Notes under the pieces: model-generated
What the model was told of the DNA's origin: nothing
The model's database searches: none
The model's input: only the letters and a program-made list of their open reading frames with translations
Shown here: in pieces, positions 23,801 through 33,530 of the stretch
Layout of the letters: every line of letters begins with the position of its first letter
Position numbering within the stretch: position 1 is the stretch's first letter
Position numbers and translations under genes: made by a program
Assembly (NCBI GenBank): GCA_021234155.1
Contig: JAJEKV010000112.1
Span: forward strand, 1,914,282-1,978,281
DNA: 64,000 nucleotides
Reading direction: 5' to 3'
Source: Isoetes taiwanensis
Lineage: Eukaryota > Streptophyta > Lycopodiopsida > Isoetales > Isoetaceae

Positions 23801-24501
23801 TTTCGAAGCCGGGGTAAAGTGTGCCGATTTCGAGGGCTTTCTGGATAAGCTCGAAAAAATGGTCGATGTATACCGGGAGACAGATGACGAGGATAAGGCA
23901 GAGCCTGAGAATGATCCTCATGCGATCAATTTAAACATTACCCAACGAACAGATATATCTAACATCGATTCAATCTTGGATCAAATGGATGAGAAAAGCT
24001 ACGAGGAAAGAATGCAGGAAACGAAAAGACTTCTGGAGGCTACTGAGAAAGGTATTTCTGCGCTAGAGCCCGTGTTTCAAAAATTGGGGGCTTTAAATGA
24101 AAAATTTGATGCCTACATGCCTTTCTTGACAAAGGGTCGAGTTTTTCAATCACGTAGGCATGGTCGTGGACCCTGCGGATCAAGAGGGTGAGCCATCAGG
24201 CACACAAGAGCATCAGGTTCCAGCAATGAAAAAAACCAAACTCTTCCATGCACCCGATATCGCATGTCCTGAGCAGAGTGGCGCGTATGTCGAAGGGACC
24301 CCCATGGATACTGACACAGAAGGACCGGATCCACATGTCCAACTCCTTGCGCAGGCCATGTCTGTAGAAATCCCAGATAAAACAGGCTACACTGAGATGG
24401 ACACAGAAGATCTTTTCCAAAGGGGGCAGGAACATGTAGCTAGGATAGCTGCTGAGCTAGGTGTTGTACCTGAGAAAGTATCGGAAACCCAGATGGACTA
24501 A
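20515..24501 (+). pseudogene. ParB-like / beta-class DNA amino-methyltransferase-like gene of TE-I
   Basis: Exon 1 (MAPKAHLEEK, 20515-20544) ends at a GTTAGT donor. Exon 2 starts after CTTACTTGCAG (20940) in phase and runs to about 21926 with one in-frame TAA at 21351. After CATTATTTCAG (about 22115) the frame reads DDLKGKKFWIISGNHSICA, resembling the G-x-H box of ParB/sulfiredoxin-like domains. A further exon after TTTTGTAG (22537) runs RRKLMEVANDGSTRSFVMSM. The 22843-23352 frame holds a motif-IV-like TMVFIDFRGFS followed by NIYHLVILMRSDEFARLL. Next, LKTSYAYYLVDKLVPKDG (motif-X-like) and VLDFFSASA (motif-I-like, 23733-23760) lie in the IV-X-I order of beta-class N4/N6 methyltransferases. The tail (23850-24501) is acidic and helical. 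Motif IV lacks the usual DPP[YW], so activity is doubtful. Several frameshifts remain. Confidence 0.5.
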
Positions 24502-24946
24502 TTTCTGCCCATATGGCAAAGGAATGTACATTGAAATGTTTGAGGAATACAATTTACAATGCTTTGAGTTTACTATTTCAGTTTTTTTGGTCTAAGCATT
24601 CCTTGACACGACAACTCACAATGTTCGCCACCGCGATCCTCATTATCACTTTCAATTCTTTTTATCCGTGTGTAGAGCTTAACGGAATTGTAATATTACA
24701 TCCATGGGCTGGCTAGGAAGCTTCAAATCTTCGCCGTGGCGATCCTGCTGAGTGTTTTCACTCTTTCTTGTGGACCGCTCTTACTCGCGAAGGAGCTTGG
24801 GCTAGCCTTATACATGTCAAAGTCGGATACATCGCTGGTTGTGCCCAAAAAGCATCGGAAAAAACGTCAACTTTTACTCCGCTGCAACCATTTGCGGTGT
24901 TTTATAGACACCCAAGAACCTATTTCATGCTAAACGAGAATTCCGA
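24502..24946. other. TE-I right spacer with palindromes
   Basis: No gene. GATCGC-related half palindromes 'CCACCGCGATCCT' (24629-24641) and 'CGCCGTGGCGATCCTG' (24732-24747) extend the motif array to this side of the methyltransferase-like gene. Confidence 0.4.
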
Positions 24947-24972
24947 AATTCTCTAATTAATTAAATCGTGCA
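24947..24972 (-). repeat. right terminal inverted repeat of TE-I
   Basis: The reverse complement begins TGCACG and continues ATTTAATTAATTAGAGAA, matching the left end with few differences. Confidence 0.6.
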
Positions 24973-24977
24973 TTACT
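24973..24977. repeat. right target-site duplication of TE-I (TTACT)
   Basis: Second copy of TTACT, immediately followed by the integrase frame (reverse-complement reading AADRHRT upstream of the break). See the left copy. Confidence 0.65.
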
Positions 24978-27900
24978 GTTCGGTGCCGGTCAGCTATGCT
25001 CTTTTGCCGGCTTCTTGCTGCTAAGAGGTAGCCTCGCACCTGGGCAAAAGTATGCTAGTGGGTATCAAAAAAACGCGGCCCCAGCACTTAGATCAGCACC
25101 CTGGATGTACTATTCTATCATAGTATTCCACTTGTTATTAGTTGGAGTTGTTACATATTTCTATTGATTATCTAATTACCATGTGCTAGTACCAGTAACA
25201 CCTTAAACAAGCTGCCATATGGGGTGCTATATGAGTGCTGTCAGCATGTGTCCGGACGCCTGCTTTTGATACCCACCAGCATACTTTTGCCCACCTCCTC
25301 AACCAATTGTTGCATCTCGGCTAACATCTGCTGGGATACTTCTACCTTGGACACAGGGTTGTGCCAAGTGTCTGGTGTCAAGCACTGATAGCCGTAGTTG
25401 ATCATGAACGGCGACATTTGTGATGACTCCTGCTTGGTGCTATTGTACGCAAACTCAACCAAGTAGATGTAGTCATCCCACTTTGATTGCTTGTTCCAGA
25501 CATAATTTCGCAACATATCCTCAAGTATCCGATTGGTGCGCTCTGTCTGCCCATCTGTCTGAGGGTGATAAGCCGTGCTCATCGACAATTTCGTTCCGAT
25601 GGTGCTGAAGAGATCTTGCCAGAATGCACTCATGAACTTCGAATCCCTATCAGAGATTATTTCTCTTGGCATCCCGTGGAGTCTGAAAATCTCCTTTGTG
25701 AATAGCACAGCCGTGTCCAAAGCCGTGTCGGTGCTCCTACAAGGCACAAAGTGGGCCATTTTCGACAATTTGTCGACTACGACCATTAATGCGTCTTTGC
25801 CCCTTATGGTTCTAGGGAGCCCTGTAATGAAGTCCATGCTTATTATCTCCCACTTGGAGTTTGGTACTGGCAATGGCTCTAATGCTCCTGGGATTCGTAG
25901 TTGTTCCGCCTTGGTTTGCTGACATAGCTGACACTCGCGTATGTACCTTACTATCTGCTTCTTCATGCCTGCCAATAGTAACTACTTCTTATCTTGAAGT
26001 AGGTTTTCGTAAAACCTGTGTGGCCGGCTATTGGGCTGTTGTGGGTGTCATGGAGAATCAACCTTTTGATTCCGGATGATTCTGCACACACAACTTATTT
26101 TTATGGTACAAGGGATTTCCTTCCTTCTTAAAGTGTTTGAAGGTTTCTCTCTCTTTGTCCGTTCTTGCCTCTTTAGAAAGGCTTGTCCATACTTCCTGGA
26201 AGTCCTTGTCCGTTGGCAACGTTTCTTCTATTTTCTTGCCAAACTCACTGGTGAGTGTTGATATGGCATTGCAATGCACTCTTGTTGTTAAGGGGTGCCT
26301 TGACAGAGCATCTGCGACTACATTGAGTTTCCCTGGCTTGTCCACACTCTCGAAGTCGCACTCTTCCAGGAACTCCATCCATCTTCTTTGCCTCAAATTC
26401 AACAATGGTTGCGTGAAGATGTACTGCAGACTCTGGTGGTCGGTATCCAATTGGAACTTCCTTCCCAATAGATAGTGTCTCCAGATCTTTAAAGCTCTTA
26501 CCACTGCCAATAGCTCCTGATCATGTGTTGGGTAGCGAGTCTCTGCGTCGTTCATCTTCCGTGAATCGTATGCTACGACTCTTTCTTCTTGCATTAAGAC
26601 TGCTCCCATCGCAATCTTGCTCGCATCAGTTGCAACTAGCTTGTCCTTCTCTGGATCAGGCAATGTTAAGACGGGGGCGGTTGTTAGGGCTTCCTTCAAC
26701 TTCTCGAATCCTGCTTGAGCCTTCTTTTGCCAATGTGCCACCCAGTCTTTTATCTTTTCTGCCTTGGTGAGGTCCGTCAAAGGTGCTGCTATCTTAGCAA
26801 AGTTCTTGACAAACTTTCTATAATATCCTGCTAAGCCCAAGAAGCTTCTCACCTCGTGTATGTTCTTTGGTGCTGGCCATTCAATCACTGCTTGGATCTT
26901 TGCGGGATCGGTGGAGATGCCGTCTGCTGACATGACATGCCCCAAGTATTCCACACTTTCGGTGGCGAAATGACATTTCGACAATTTCGCATAAAGCTGG
27001 TGTCTTCTCAGCTTCTCAAGTACCCTTCTCAATTATTGAATATGCTCCTCTAGGGACTTGCTATAGACCAAAATGTCATCGAAAAACACGATAACAAATG
27101 TGTCAAGGAATTCCCGAAAGATATCGTTCATGAGTCTCATGAACGTTGCTGGGGCATTAAATAGGCCAAATGGCATCACCGTGAATTCATAGTGGCCATA
27201 TCTTGTTCGAACGCTGTTTTGTGAATATTTTCCTCCTTGATTCTGATTTGATGATATCCAGACCTTAAGTCTATTTTGGAGAAGACTCTGGCACCTTGTA
27301 ACTGATCCATCAGGTCATCTGCTCTGGGTAAGGCATACTTGTTCTTGATTGTGTGTTTGTTTAATTGACGATAGTCAATACACATCCTCAAGCTTACATC
27401 TTTCTTTTTGACGAATAAGATGGGGGCTCCGAACGGAGAGACACTAGGCCTTATGAACCCTAGGTCTAACAGCTCTTGCAATTGCTTCTTCAACTCCGAT
27501 AGTTCGTGAGCCGTCATTCTATATGGTGCCTTACTCGTGGGCTTAGTGCCTGGTTCGAGTGCAATTTCGCACTCCACTCCCCTATATGGCGGAAGTTCCT
27601 TGATTTCGTCGGGAAACAAGTCATGGAACTCCTCTATTAGCTTGGCTACCTGCTTGGGTAGTTTGCTTACTGATTTATCTTCTTTATCTTCTGGTGCCTC
27701 TTCCTCGGCAAGTTCTAATTTGAAGATGTATGCAACTTGCTCCCTTTTGATGCATCTAAGTAACTTCTTACTCGACATGCATTGCATTATAGGTGTCACT
27801 TGCTTACCTGTGATTTCTATGATTTTCCCGTTGGGCGTTGTGAGCTTCAGCTTCCGCTCTCCACAATCTATTTGTGCTTTTGCCGGGTGGAGGTATTCCA

Positions 27901-28732
27901 TACCTATGATGAGGTCATATTTTCCGATGTTCATGATCTCTGCCCCCATTTCAATATTGATACCAGGTAAGTCTATATTGAAATTCACCCACTTGCCGGC
28001 GGTGTGCCTGATGGCTCCGCTAGCTAACACTACTGGCCTGGGCTTAGATTTCACGGTTTTCAATTTTAGCATTTCGGCCATCCTTGGTGATGCGAAATTG
28101 TGGGAACTGCCACAGTCTATGAGGACTATAAAGGATTTGGCGGCTATTTTACCAATCGTGGATATTACTTGGTACTGGCTCTCTGCGCTTTCTGTATCTA
28201 TGGCGGCAAAGATGTGACACTCACCATGGATAAAGTCGCGTCCTTCGTCCTCCTCTTCTTCTGTCGGGGTCTCCCAACCTCCCATCTCCGCAAGTGCTGC
28301 ATTCATCACGAACGGGCAGTTGTGTGTTCTATGCCCTGGCTGGAAGCACCGGAAGCACAACTGTTTTTCTATACATTCCTGCCGCTTTTCTTTCGGAATG
28401 GCGTTGAGGAACTGCTTGACTGTCTTTGAATAATTTGAGCCTCCCCCTTGTCCTTTATCTTTGAAGCTGACCTGCTTTTTCTCTGGCTGTTTCCATTGAT
28501 TTCCGGTGTATGGTGTCTTGGCAGGTGACGGACTGGTTGCTCTCGGGCTCTGGCTTCCATATGCTTTTCCTTTGTCATACCACTGCTTGGGTTCACTTTT
28601 CTGGGGTGCTGTCCCTTGTAGGCTCACGGCCTTCGCTTCCGCCTCTGATACTGAGCGCGGGTTCAGGGCTCTGACTATCTTCCGTAGATCCTCATTCAGG
28701 CCCTCCACATAGCCTTCCACTGCTCTTCGCAA
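24978..28732 (-). pseudogene. element D pol: gag C-terminus, protease, RT, RNase H, integrase core
   Basis: In order: zinc knuckle [14 protein letters not shown] (about 28360-28310), protease [14 protein letters not shown] (catalytic D with an unusual D-C-G instead of DTG/DSG), RT with [20 protein letters not shown] and [12 protein letters not shown], and FFDDILVYS just past a frameshift near 27180. A stop follows near 27035. RNase H shows [13 protein letters not shown] and [20 protein letters not shown], then VVADALSRH. Integrase has the H2C2 finger remnant (CQLCQQTK) and DDE residues in ISMDF, IISDRDSKF and TDGQTERTNR. The frame is interrupted by a MITE at 25042-25292 and leaves at 24978 into TE-I. 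The chromodomain part is at 14317-14745. At least three frameshifts or stops make it inactive as sequenced. Confidence 0.9.
25042..25292. mobile_element. 251-bp MITE in element D integrase
   Basis: Terminal inverted repeats of about 29 bp start GGGCAAAAGTATGCT at the left and, as reverse complement, GGGCAAAAGTATGCTGGTGG at the right, with one mismatch in the first 29. The 4-bp direct repeat ACCT flanks it (25038-25041, 25293-25296). Removing it joins LVEEV to RGYLLAARSRQKSIAD, the same reading as intact element X. It encodes nothing. The superfamily is not recognisable from the ends. Confidence 0.85.
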
Positions 28733-30342
28733 GATAGTTTTCCATTAAATACCATAGCACCAACAACATGCAGATGTATGAAATCTTCTTCAGCAGCATC
28801 CTTAGGCACATTGACAAAATGTGGTAGGGTGGTCTTCTTCTGGTCCATTCCATCAATAACAACTGATATGTAGTTGAGTGGTTGTTCCAGTGCTTTCTTC
28901 CTATGTTTTGTCAATTTTCTCCTTTCCAAAGATTGTTGTTCTCTGTGCTTGTTCAGTTTCTCCTTCAATGCATCTGAAATAAAAATATGTTTAGGAAAGA
29001 ACCTACTTTTAAGTAGAACTAGGCAAGAACACGTCCTGGAAGCTTACTTTTAGTGTGAAGTGTCCTTGCATTTTGTCTCTGAGCTTTTAATTCAGAGCAT
29101 GTAGCACAAACAGACATCCTATGCTTTCTAGGAATGGACACGCGAGAAAACTCTTTTTTCCAGAGCACAGTAAAGTAAGAGTAGCAGACAAAACGTTCTC
29201 CAGCCTCAACACACATCTCCTTATAATTATCGTAGACTTCTTGTTTCGTGAAATTGTCACTCAAGTGGTACATAGGGCTATTAGGGAGTTTCTCACAAGA
29301 CTCCTTAAAGAAACCTTCCATCCAGGAAACACATTGAAGGGCATGAATTCTGGTTATGCCTCCTGAATGGCAGTAGTCATTGATGTCTGGATTCTTGTCA
29401 AGCCTTTTCTTCAGGCAGTCAAGTCGTCTACTGCCTAATTTGAAGGCCATTTGACAGACGGTGTGGCCACCAGCTGTGTAAGTAAACTTCTCACCATCAT
29501 CTGGCCTAATATTGAAGGCTAAGTAGCCCCTTTGGTCTAACAGAGTCATTGAACTGTAACTATCACGAATCAACCTCAATTCCTTTAGTCCAATCTTAAG
29601 CAAACAACGTTGAGAACAACCTCATGAACTCTTCCGTATATTTCTGTACGGATTTGTTGCCCTGTTGCAACCTGTGGAATGCTTGCATCTGATGGCACTT
29701 GTGCTCTCTTGGAACATAATATCGTTTGAAGGCCTTTGCGAACTTTGTGAACCTGCACTTGTCTCTGCTCATTCCATGGGCTTTGGCATAGCCCCTCCAC
29801 CAAATACGGGCTGCCCCTTTCAAGTTAGCGGTGGCTACCCTGCCCTTGTCTTTATCTTTCATGCCATGCTTCGGCTTCCATCCCTGATCTGTTTTCGCCA
29901 GAAAACTGTTCCAGCTTGCGGGCTTTCCAAACATTACTTAAGGCCGAGTCGACCTTTTTCTGGTAATCGGACTGGCCTGGCTGTTTTGCCGTTATTCTTT
30001 CTTCCCTTCGGGCGGTTCTTCCTGTTTCATCCTCAGACTCAGAGCTTGAGTCCGAGCTGTTTGAAGAGCTGGAGCTAGAAGATGTGCGCCGGCTCCTCTT
30101 TTTCTCTTTTTCCTTGTGCTGAGAACGGGCCTCTGGGGGTTGCACATTCTGGTCCTGCCTATTTCTTCCCCTGCCCGCCAACATGGCTTTTATTTCTTGC
30201 AGATTTGACCTCATCTGCGAAATTTCTTCCTCCGGCGTCGGTGCATAATACTCCTCGAATAGATTCCGAGGCTGGAATTGTCCGACTGGTGTCTGATCGC
30301 CTTGGGCTTGGAATTCAAGGTCGACATTCCGGGCTGTTCTAA
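28733..30342 (-). pseudogene. element D gag (interrupted)
   Basis: The gag starts after the splice acceptor at 30343. It shows PRNLFEEYYAPTPEEEISQM, a Ser-rich and acidic linker, then a retrotransposon-gag capsid domain: KVDSALSNVWKARKLEQFSG, ATANLKGAARIWWRGYAK and QGNKSVQKYTEEFMRLFSTL. At about 29596 the frame breaks into the inserted DUF7869 fragment and resumes with [20 protein letters not shown] at 28730, as in element C (YIEGLN). There is a frameshift near 29900 between two overlapping frames. Product role: capsid and RNA packaging. Confidence 0.85.
28738..29595 (-). pseudogene. DUF7869-family gene fragment with intron, inserted in gag
   Basis: Exon-like 29595-29024 reads LKELRLIRDSYSSM, TYTAGGHTVCQMAFKLGSRR, ITRIHALQCVSWMEGFF, SIPRKHRMSVCATCSELKAQ. 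A good donor (GTAAGC) and acceptor (TTTTTATTTCAG) bound an intron of about 70 bp. The next exon reads LNKHREQQSLERRKLTKHRK and YISVVIDGMDQKKT. These motifs belong to the middle part of DUF7869-type proteins, and this segment lacks the C-terminal VGHTHDD region. Because the intron is kept, it entered as DNA, not via RNA. TTGC flanks both sides. No TIRs are visible, so it may be repair filler or a captured fragment. Confidence 0.65.
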
Positions 30343-30469
30343 CTGCACATATTACATTAGCACCATTTATCATGAGTTCTTTTGTTGGTTGCATTGAGTG
30401 TTTGAATGATATGATTGTTAAGACAAAGATATCAGAAAGACATTTAAAATGCAATTCAAAAGATCTTAC
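30343..30469 (-). other. intron or splice unit upstream of element D gag
   Basis: Minus-strand donor AT|GTAAGATC at 30469 and acceptor ATATGTGCAG| ending 30343 enclose 127 bp of AT-rich DNA. Element C has the same arrangement at the same place (58159-58261). The conserved acceptor lies just before the first conserved gag residues (PRNLF), so gag-pol is probably translated from a spliced RNA. Confidence 0.55.
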
Positions 30470-30538
30470 ATTTTTATTAATATATAGCCGATATATATTC
30501 ACTTAATACAATAGTCGTGATTTTTTCATTACATTGAT

Positions 30539-32043
30539 TTACTGATAGTCTGGGTGATCCTCAAGGAACTTCTTTACTTGGGTTGTACCTACTGTACTTC
30601 CCAAGTTCCTGAGTATATCCCTCGATGATCCCCCTCGGATGGCAAATGCTAGCTCTTCCACCCGTCTATCAGAGGTATGAGCTGCTGTTACTGCCAATCT
30701 ACCTTGTCGAAGGTGGGGTACCGCAAAGTCGAAAATGCCCAAGGCTGTTTTCCGCTTCACCAAAATGACATGGTCGTTTTTTCTGATAGCCGTGCGTGCA
30801 TGCCAAATCCCGAAAGTGCTACTAGCATCTGCACAGCTTCCTCTCCGCATGGGCTGAAGCGCTTGTGAAATATTATTATTCTACCGTCCGTTAGGAGCGG
30901 AAGATAATATTTGAGTGCTGCTCCCGGTACTCCTCCCCGTGCTCCTGAGGTACCCCTGTGCCTTGATGCATACTGATCGACCGATACTTGAACTAATTCC
31001 TTGTAATCCTGGAAGAGCGTTCGTACACTTGTCAAGTTTGTGGCTCTCCCTTGGAATTTTGATACTTGTTCTTGTGAAGAAGAAGACTCCCCTTGAAGTA
31101 CTCTTGTTGTCTTCCCCCTTATTCCCATCCTCTCTTGGAGCGCTATAAATTCTTCCTCTGTAGGCAATTGTTCTTTCGTCATCATGCCCCTGATAGTGCT
31201 ATAGGCTTCGATATCTGACATGGTGTGTCCTGTGTATGTAGCTGCCTCTCGTACTTGCACCAGAAAGTCTTCCGTTTCTTGATCGATGAAGTCTTCTAAA
31301 TCCGGCTGTTGCCATAGAAGGTGAAGGAGTTCGTCGACGCGGTAGCCTCTGTCCCTGCATTCGAGGAGGTTTTTGATGTCGTTCAGCAACAAGTATTCTT
31401 GGCCTTCGACTATGGTCGGTGCTAGACTTGTTATTCCTAGCCCGATTGGTTGTGCAATCCTCGGGGTGGTCCTGTCGGCTTCGAAGCCGGTGATGTCTTG
31501 TTCTGCTTCACGGCGTTCCTCCTCTGGGTCCACATCCATGTCATCCTCACTTTCCTGCTCGGAGTCCTCACTTTCTTCGGATGCTTCTGCTATGGTCTGT
31601 TCATACTCAAGCAGTAGTCGTTCGTCTGCTTCTGCGTCCAAGGGTGTGATCTCAAGTGGCTGAATTGATGGTTCGCCTACTACGGTTTCGGCCCTATAGA
31701 CTAGATATAGCGCTAAGGCTGTGTTGTAAGAGAAAAATCTTTTTCTATTGCTGGTTAGGGTCATGTAGCCAGGTAAGCGGTTGGTTCTGTTTTGCAATAC
31801 TTTGGCAATGTTGGGTACATGACTAAGGGCTGTTTGCAATGCGGTCTTTGGTACAAAGTACCCTATGCATGGCGGTATTTCTTGCAAGCTAGGAACTACT
31901 TTCTCTTGGAATTCTTGCAGAACTTGTTGGTGGAAGGGATTGGAGTTCAGGGTTGCCGACAGGTCAAATTCTTTTTGAAAGACTTGGAATACTATGTTAA
32001 CATCTACCTCAGCAATGTGGGGAGAGGCGTTGTACCAACTGAT
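30539..32043 (-). CDS. element D ORF2, conserved protein of unknown function (main part)
   Basis: Not a known retrotransposon protein. The frame starts at 38032 (MLLAMATESFIS), is cut by the copia element after codon 12, and resumes here at WYNASPHIAEVDVNIVFQVF. Further conserved pieces shared with element C: VGEPS region, TYTGHTMSDIEAYSTIRGMM, an acidic stretch EEASEDSEQESEDDMDVD type, and a C-terminal KNDHVILVKRKTALGIFDFA ending near 30539. One frameshift near 30800 separates the last third. It has no signal peptide, no membrane segment and no zinc finger. It lies between the H3-like ORF1 and gag and has its own TATA box at 38131. Conservation in two divergent elements argues for function. 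A captured gene or an envelope-position accessory protein are possibilities. Confidence 0.7.
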
Positions 32044-32579
32044 TGTTAGGATTTGAAGATAATGAACTCAATAAACCGACAACAAGATTTACAATCTGAT
32101 GATCTTAGTGAAAAGCCAAAAGGTGGTCACTAATTTTCACTTGATCATATACAAGTCAATAATAATTATACAATCAGGCGCTCAAACAATCTCCTGCTTC
32201 ATATCTCGACCTGCAAGCCCCCTTGTCTATCCATTACTCCAGTATTTATCTCCATATTTACCTTCCAATCTGGGTGCATCCACTTGTCAAATTGTGTATC
32301 CCCTTCATATAGAAAGTTCTCCAACTTGCCTAAAATCAGGAGTAGATAGACTTGCCTTCCTTAAATTTTGGCCCTAGTTGACTTTGACTTTGACTGGTCA
32401 ACGCAAACCCTAAGTGGCGGGCAGGGGGTGTCTGTGTGTTTCTAGCGAGCCCAGCAACACCCGGGTAGGGTGTGCCCGCCACCTTTGACTTTGACTTTGA
32501 CTTTGACCTATTGCCACTGCTTCTCATAGGTCTCCCCCATTCAACTGCATAGCTTTGAATAACATGACACCATTTAACA
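32044..32579 (-). repeat. copia 3' LTR
   Basis: 536 bp, TGTTAGG at one end and TAACA at the other. It contains a (TTTGAC)n microsatellite at about 32483-32505 with one more unit than the other LTR. Confidence 0.95.
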
Positions 32580-32592
32580 CTTTCCCTTCATG

Positions 32593-33530
32593 TTATTTTT
32601 CCTTGCAACTGATCATTTGTCTCAATCTACTAAATTTTAACTCTGTCAAAGCCTTTGTCAAAATATCTGCCAACTGCATGTCAGTTTGAACATATTGCAG
32701 TTCAATGATTCTTTTCCTCACTATGTCCCTTATGAAATGCATCTCCAACTCGATATGTTTGGTCCTTTCATGTTGTATTGGATTTTTTGTCATTCCTATG
32801 CAACTGAGACTGTCAGAAAACAATTTCAAAGGTTTTCTTTGCTCTATACCTATTTCTTGTAGCAACCTTTCACTCCATACTATTTCCTTAGCAGCAAGGG
32901 TTGCAGCCGCATATTCTGCTTCTGCAGATGAAAGTGCTATTGCCTTTTGCTTCCTGCATTTCCATGAAATGGGCCCTCCTCCTAGCATGCAAATAATTCC
33001 TGAAGTTGATTTTCTTTCATCCGGGTCTCCACCCCAATCTGAATCACAATATGATAGCAACTCCATGTTATCAGAATTAAATTGTATCCCATAATCTACA
33101 GTTCCTTTTAAATATCTCAGAACCCTCTTAGCTGCCTGCCAGTGCTCTTTTCCAAAGTTATGACAGTACCTACTTAGAATATTGACTGCAAATGAAATAT
33201 CGGGTCTCGTACAGCTAGATAAATATAGTAAGCAGCCAACTAACTCTTGATATGGAATGTTTTCCATTTCTGACCTGTCATCATTCAAATTCAAGGTTAG
33301 TTTGTTACCTGGAACCATGGGAGTGTTTACCACCTTACAATCTTCCATGTTGAATCTTTTGAGCATGCCTGCAATATTCTCACCTTGTGTCAAAGTAAGA
33401 ACCTGTTTGTCTCTATCTCTGAAGACTTCAATTCCTAAAAACTTTTTAAGTTCGCCCAAGTCTGTCATTTTAAACCGATTCTTGAGAATGTCTTTGCATT
33501 TTTGTAGCACATCAAGATTGCTACTAACCA
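32593..33530 (-). pseudogene. copia RT C-terminus and RNase H
   Basis: After a frameshift beside YVDD the frame continues: KMTDLGELKKFLGIEV, GCLLYLSSCTRPDISFAV, CDSDWGGDPDERKSTSG, ALSSAEAEYAAATLAAKEIV, HERTKHIELEMHFIRD, and ends QLADILTKAL. All copia RNase H signature blocks are present. The stop is just before the 3' LTR. Confidence 0.92.

Larger units (their letters stand above)
14746..24972. mobile_element. TE-I: 10.2-kb two-gene DNA transposon inserted in element D integrase
   Basis: The direct repeat TTACT flanks the block (14741-14745 and 24973-24977). Removing the block restores the chromoviral integrase between its core and its C-terminal domain. Ends are imperfect inverted repeats: left AAGCACCC then ATTTCATTAATTGGAGAA; right (reverse complement) TGCACG then ATTTAATTAATTAGAGAA. 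Cargo is a DUF7869 gene (minus), a divergent ParB-methyltransferase-like gene (plus), palindrome arrays at 19226-20879 and 24631-24746, and a duplicated small gene near the left end. I do not recognise the superfamily: the 5-bp TSD and termini do not match hAT, CACTA or Mutator. Confidence 0.7.

Noticed and set aside
27537-28217. Plus-strand frame of 226 codons
   Set aside because: It is the antisense shadow of the protease/RT coding region of element D.
30539-32043. Envelope gene (retrovirus-like)
   Set aside because: No signal peptide, no transmembrane helix, and it lies upstream of gag, not downstream of pol.
32099-32377. Plus-strand frame of 92 codons, repeated at 37522-37773
   Set aside because: Both are inside the copia LTRs; duplication reflects the LTR pair, not a gene family.
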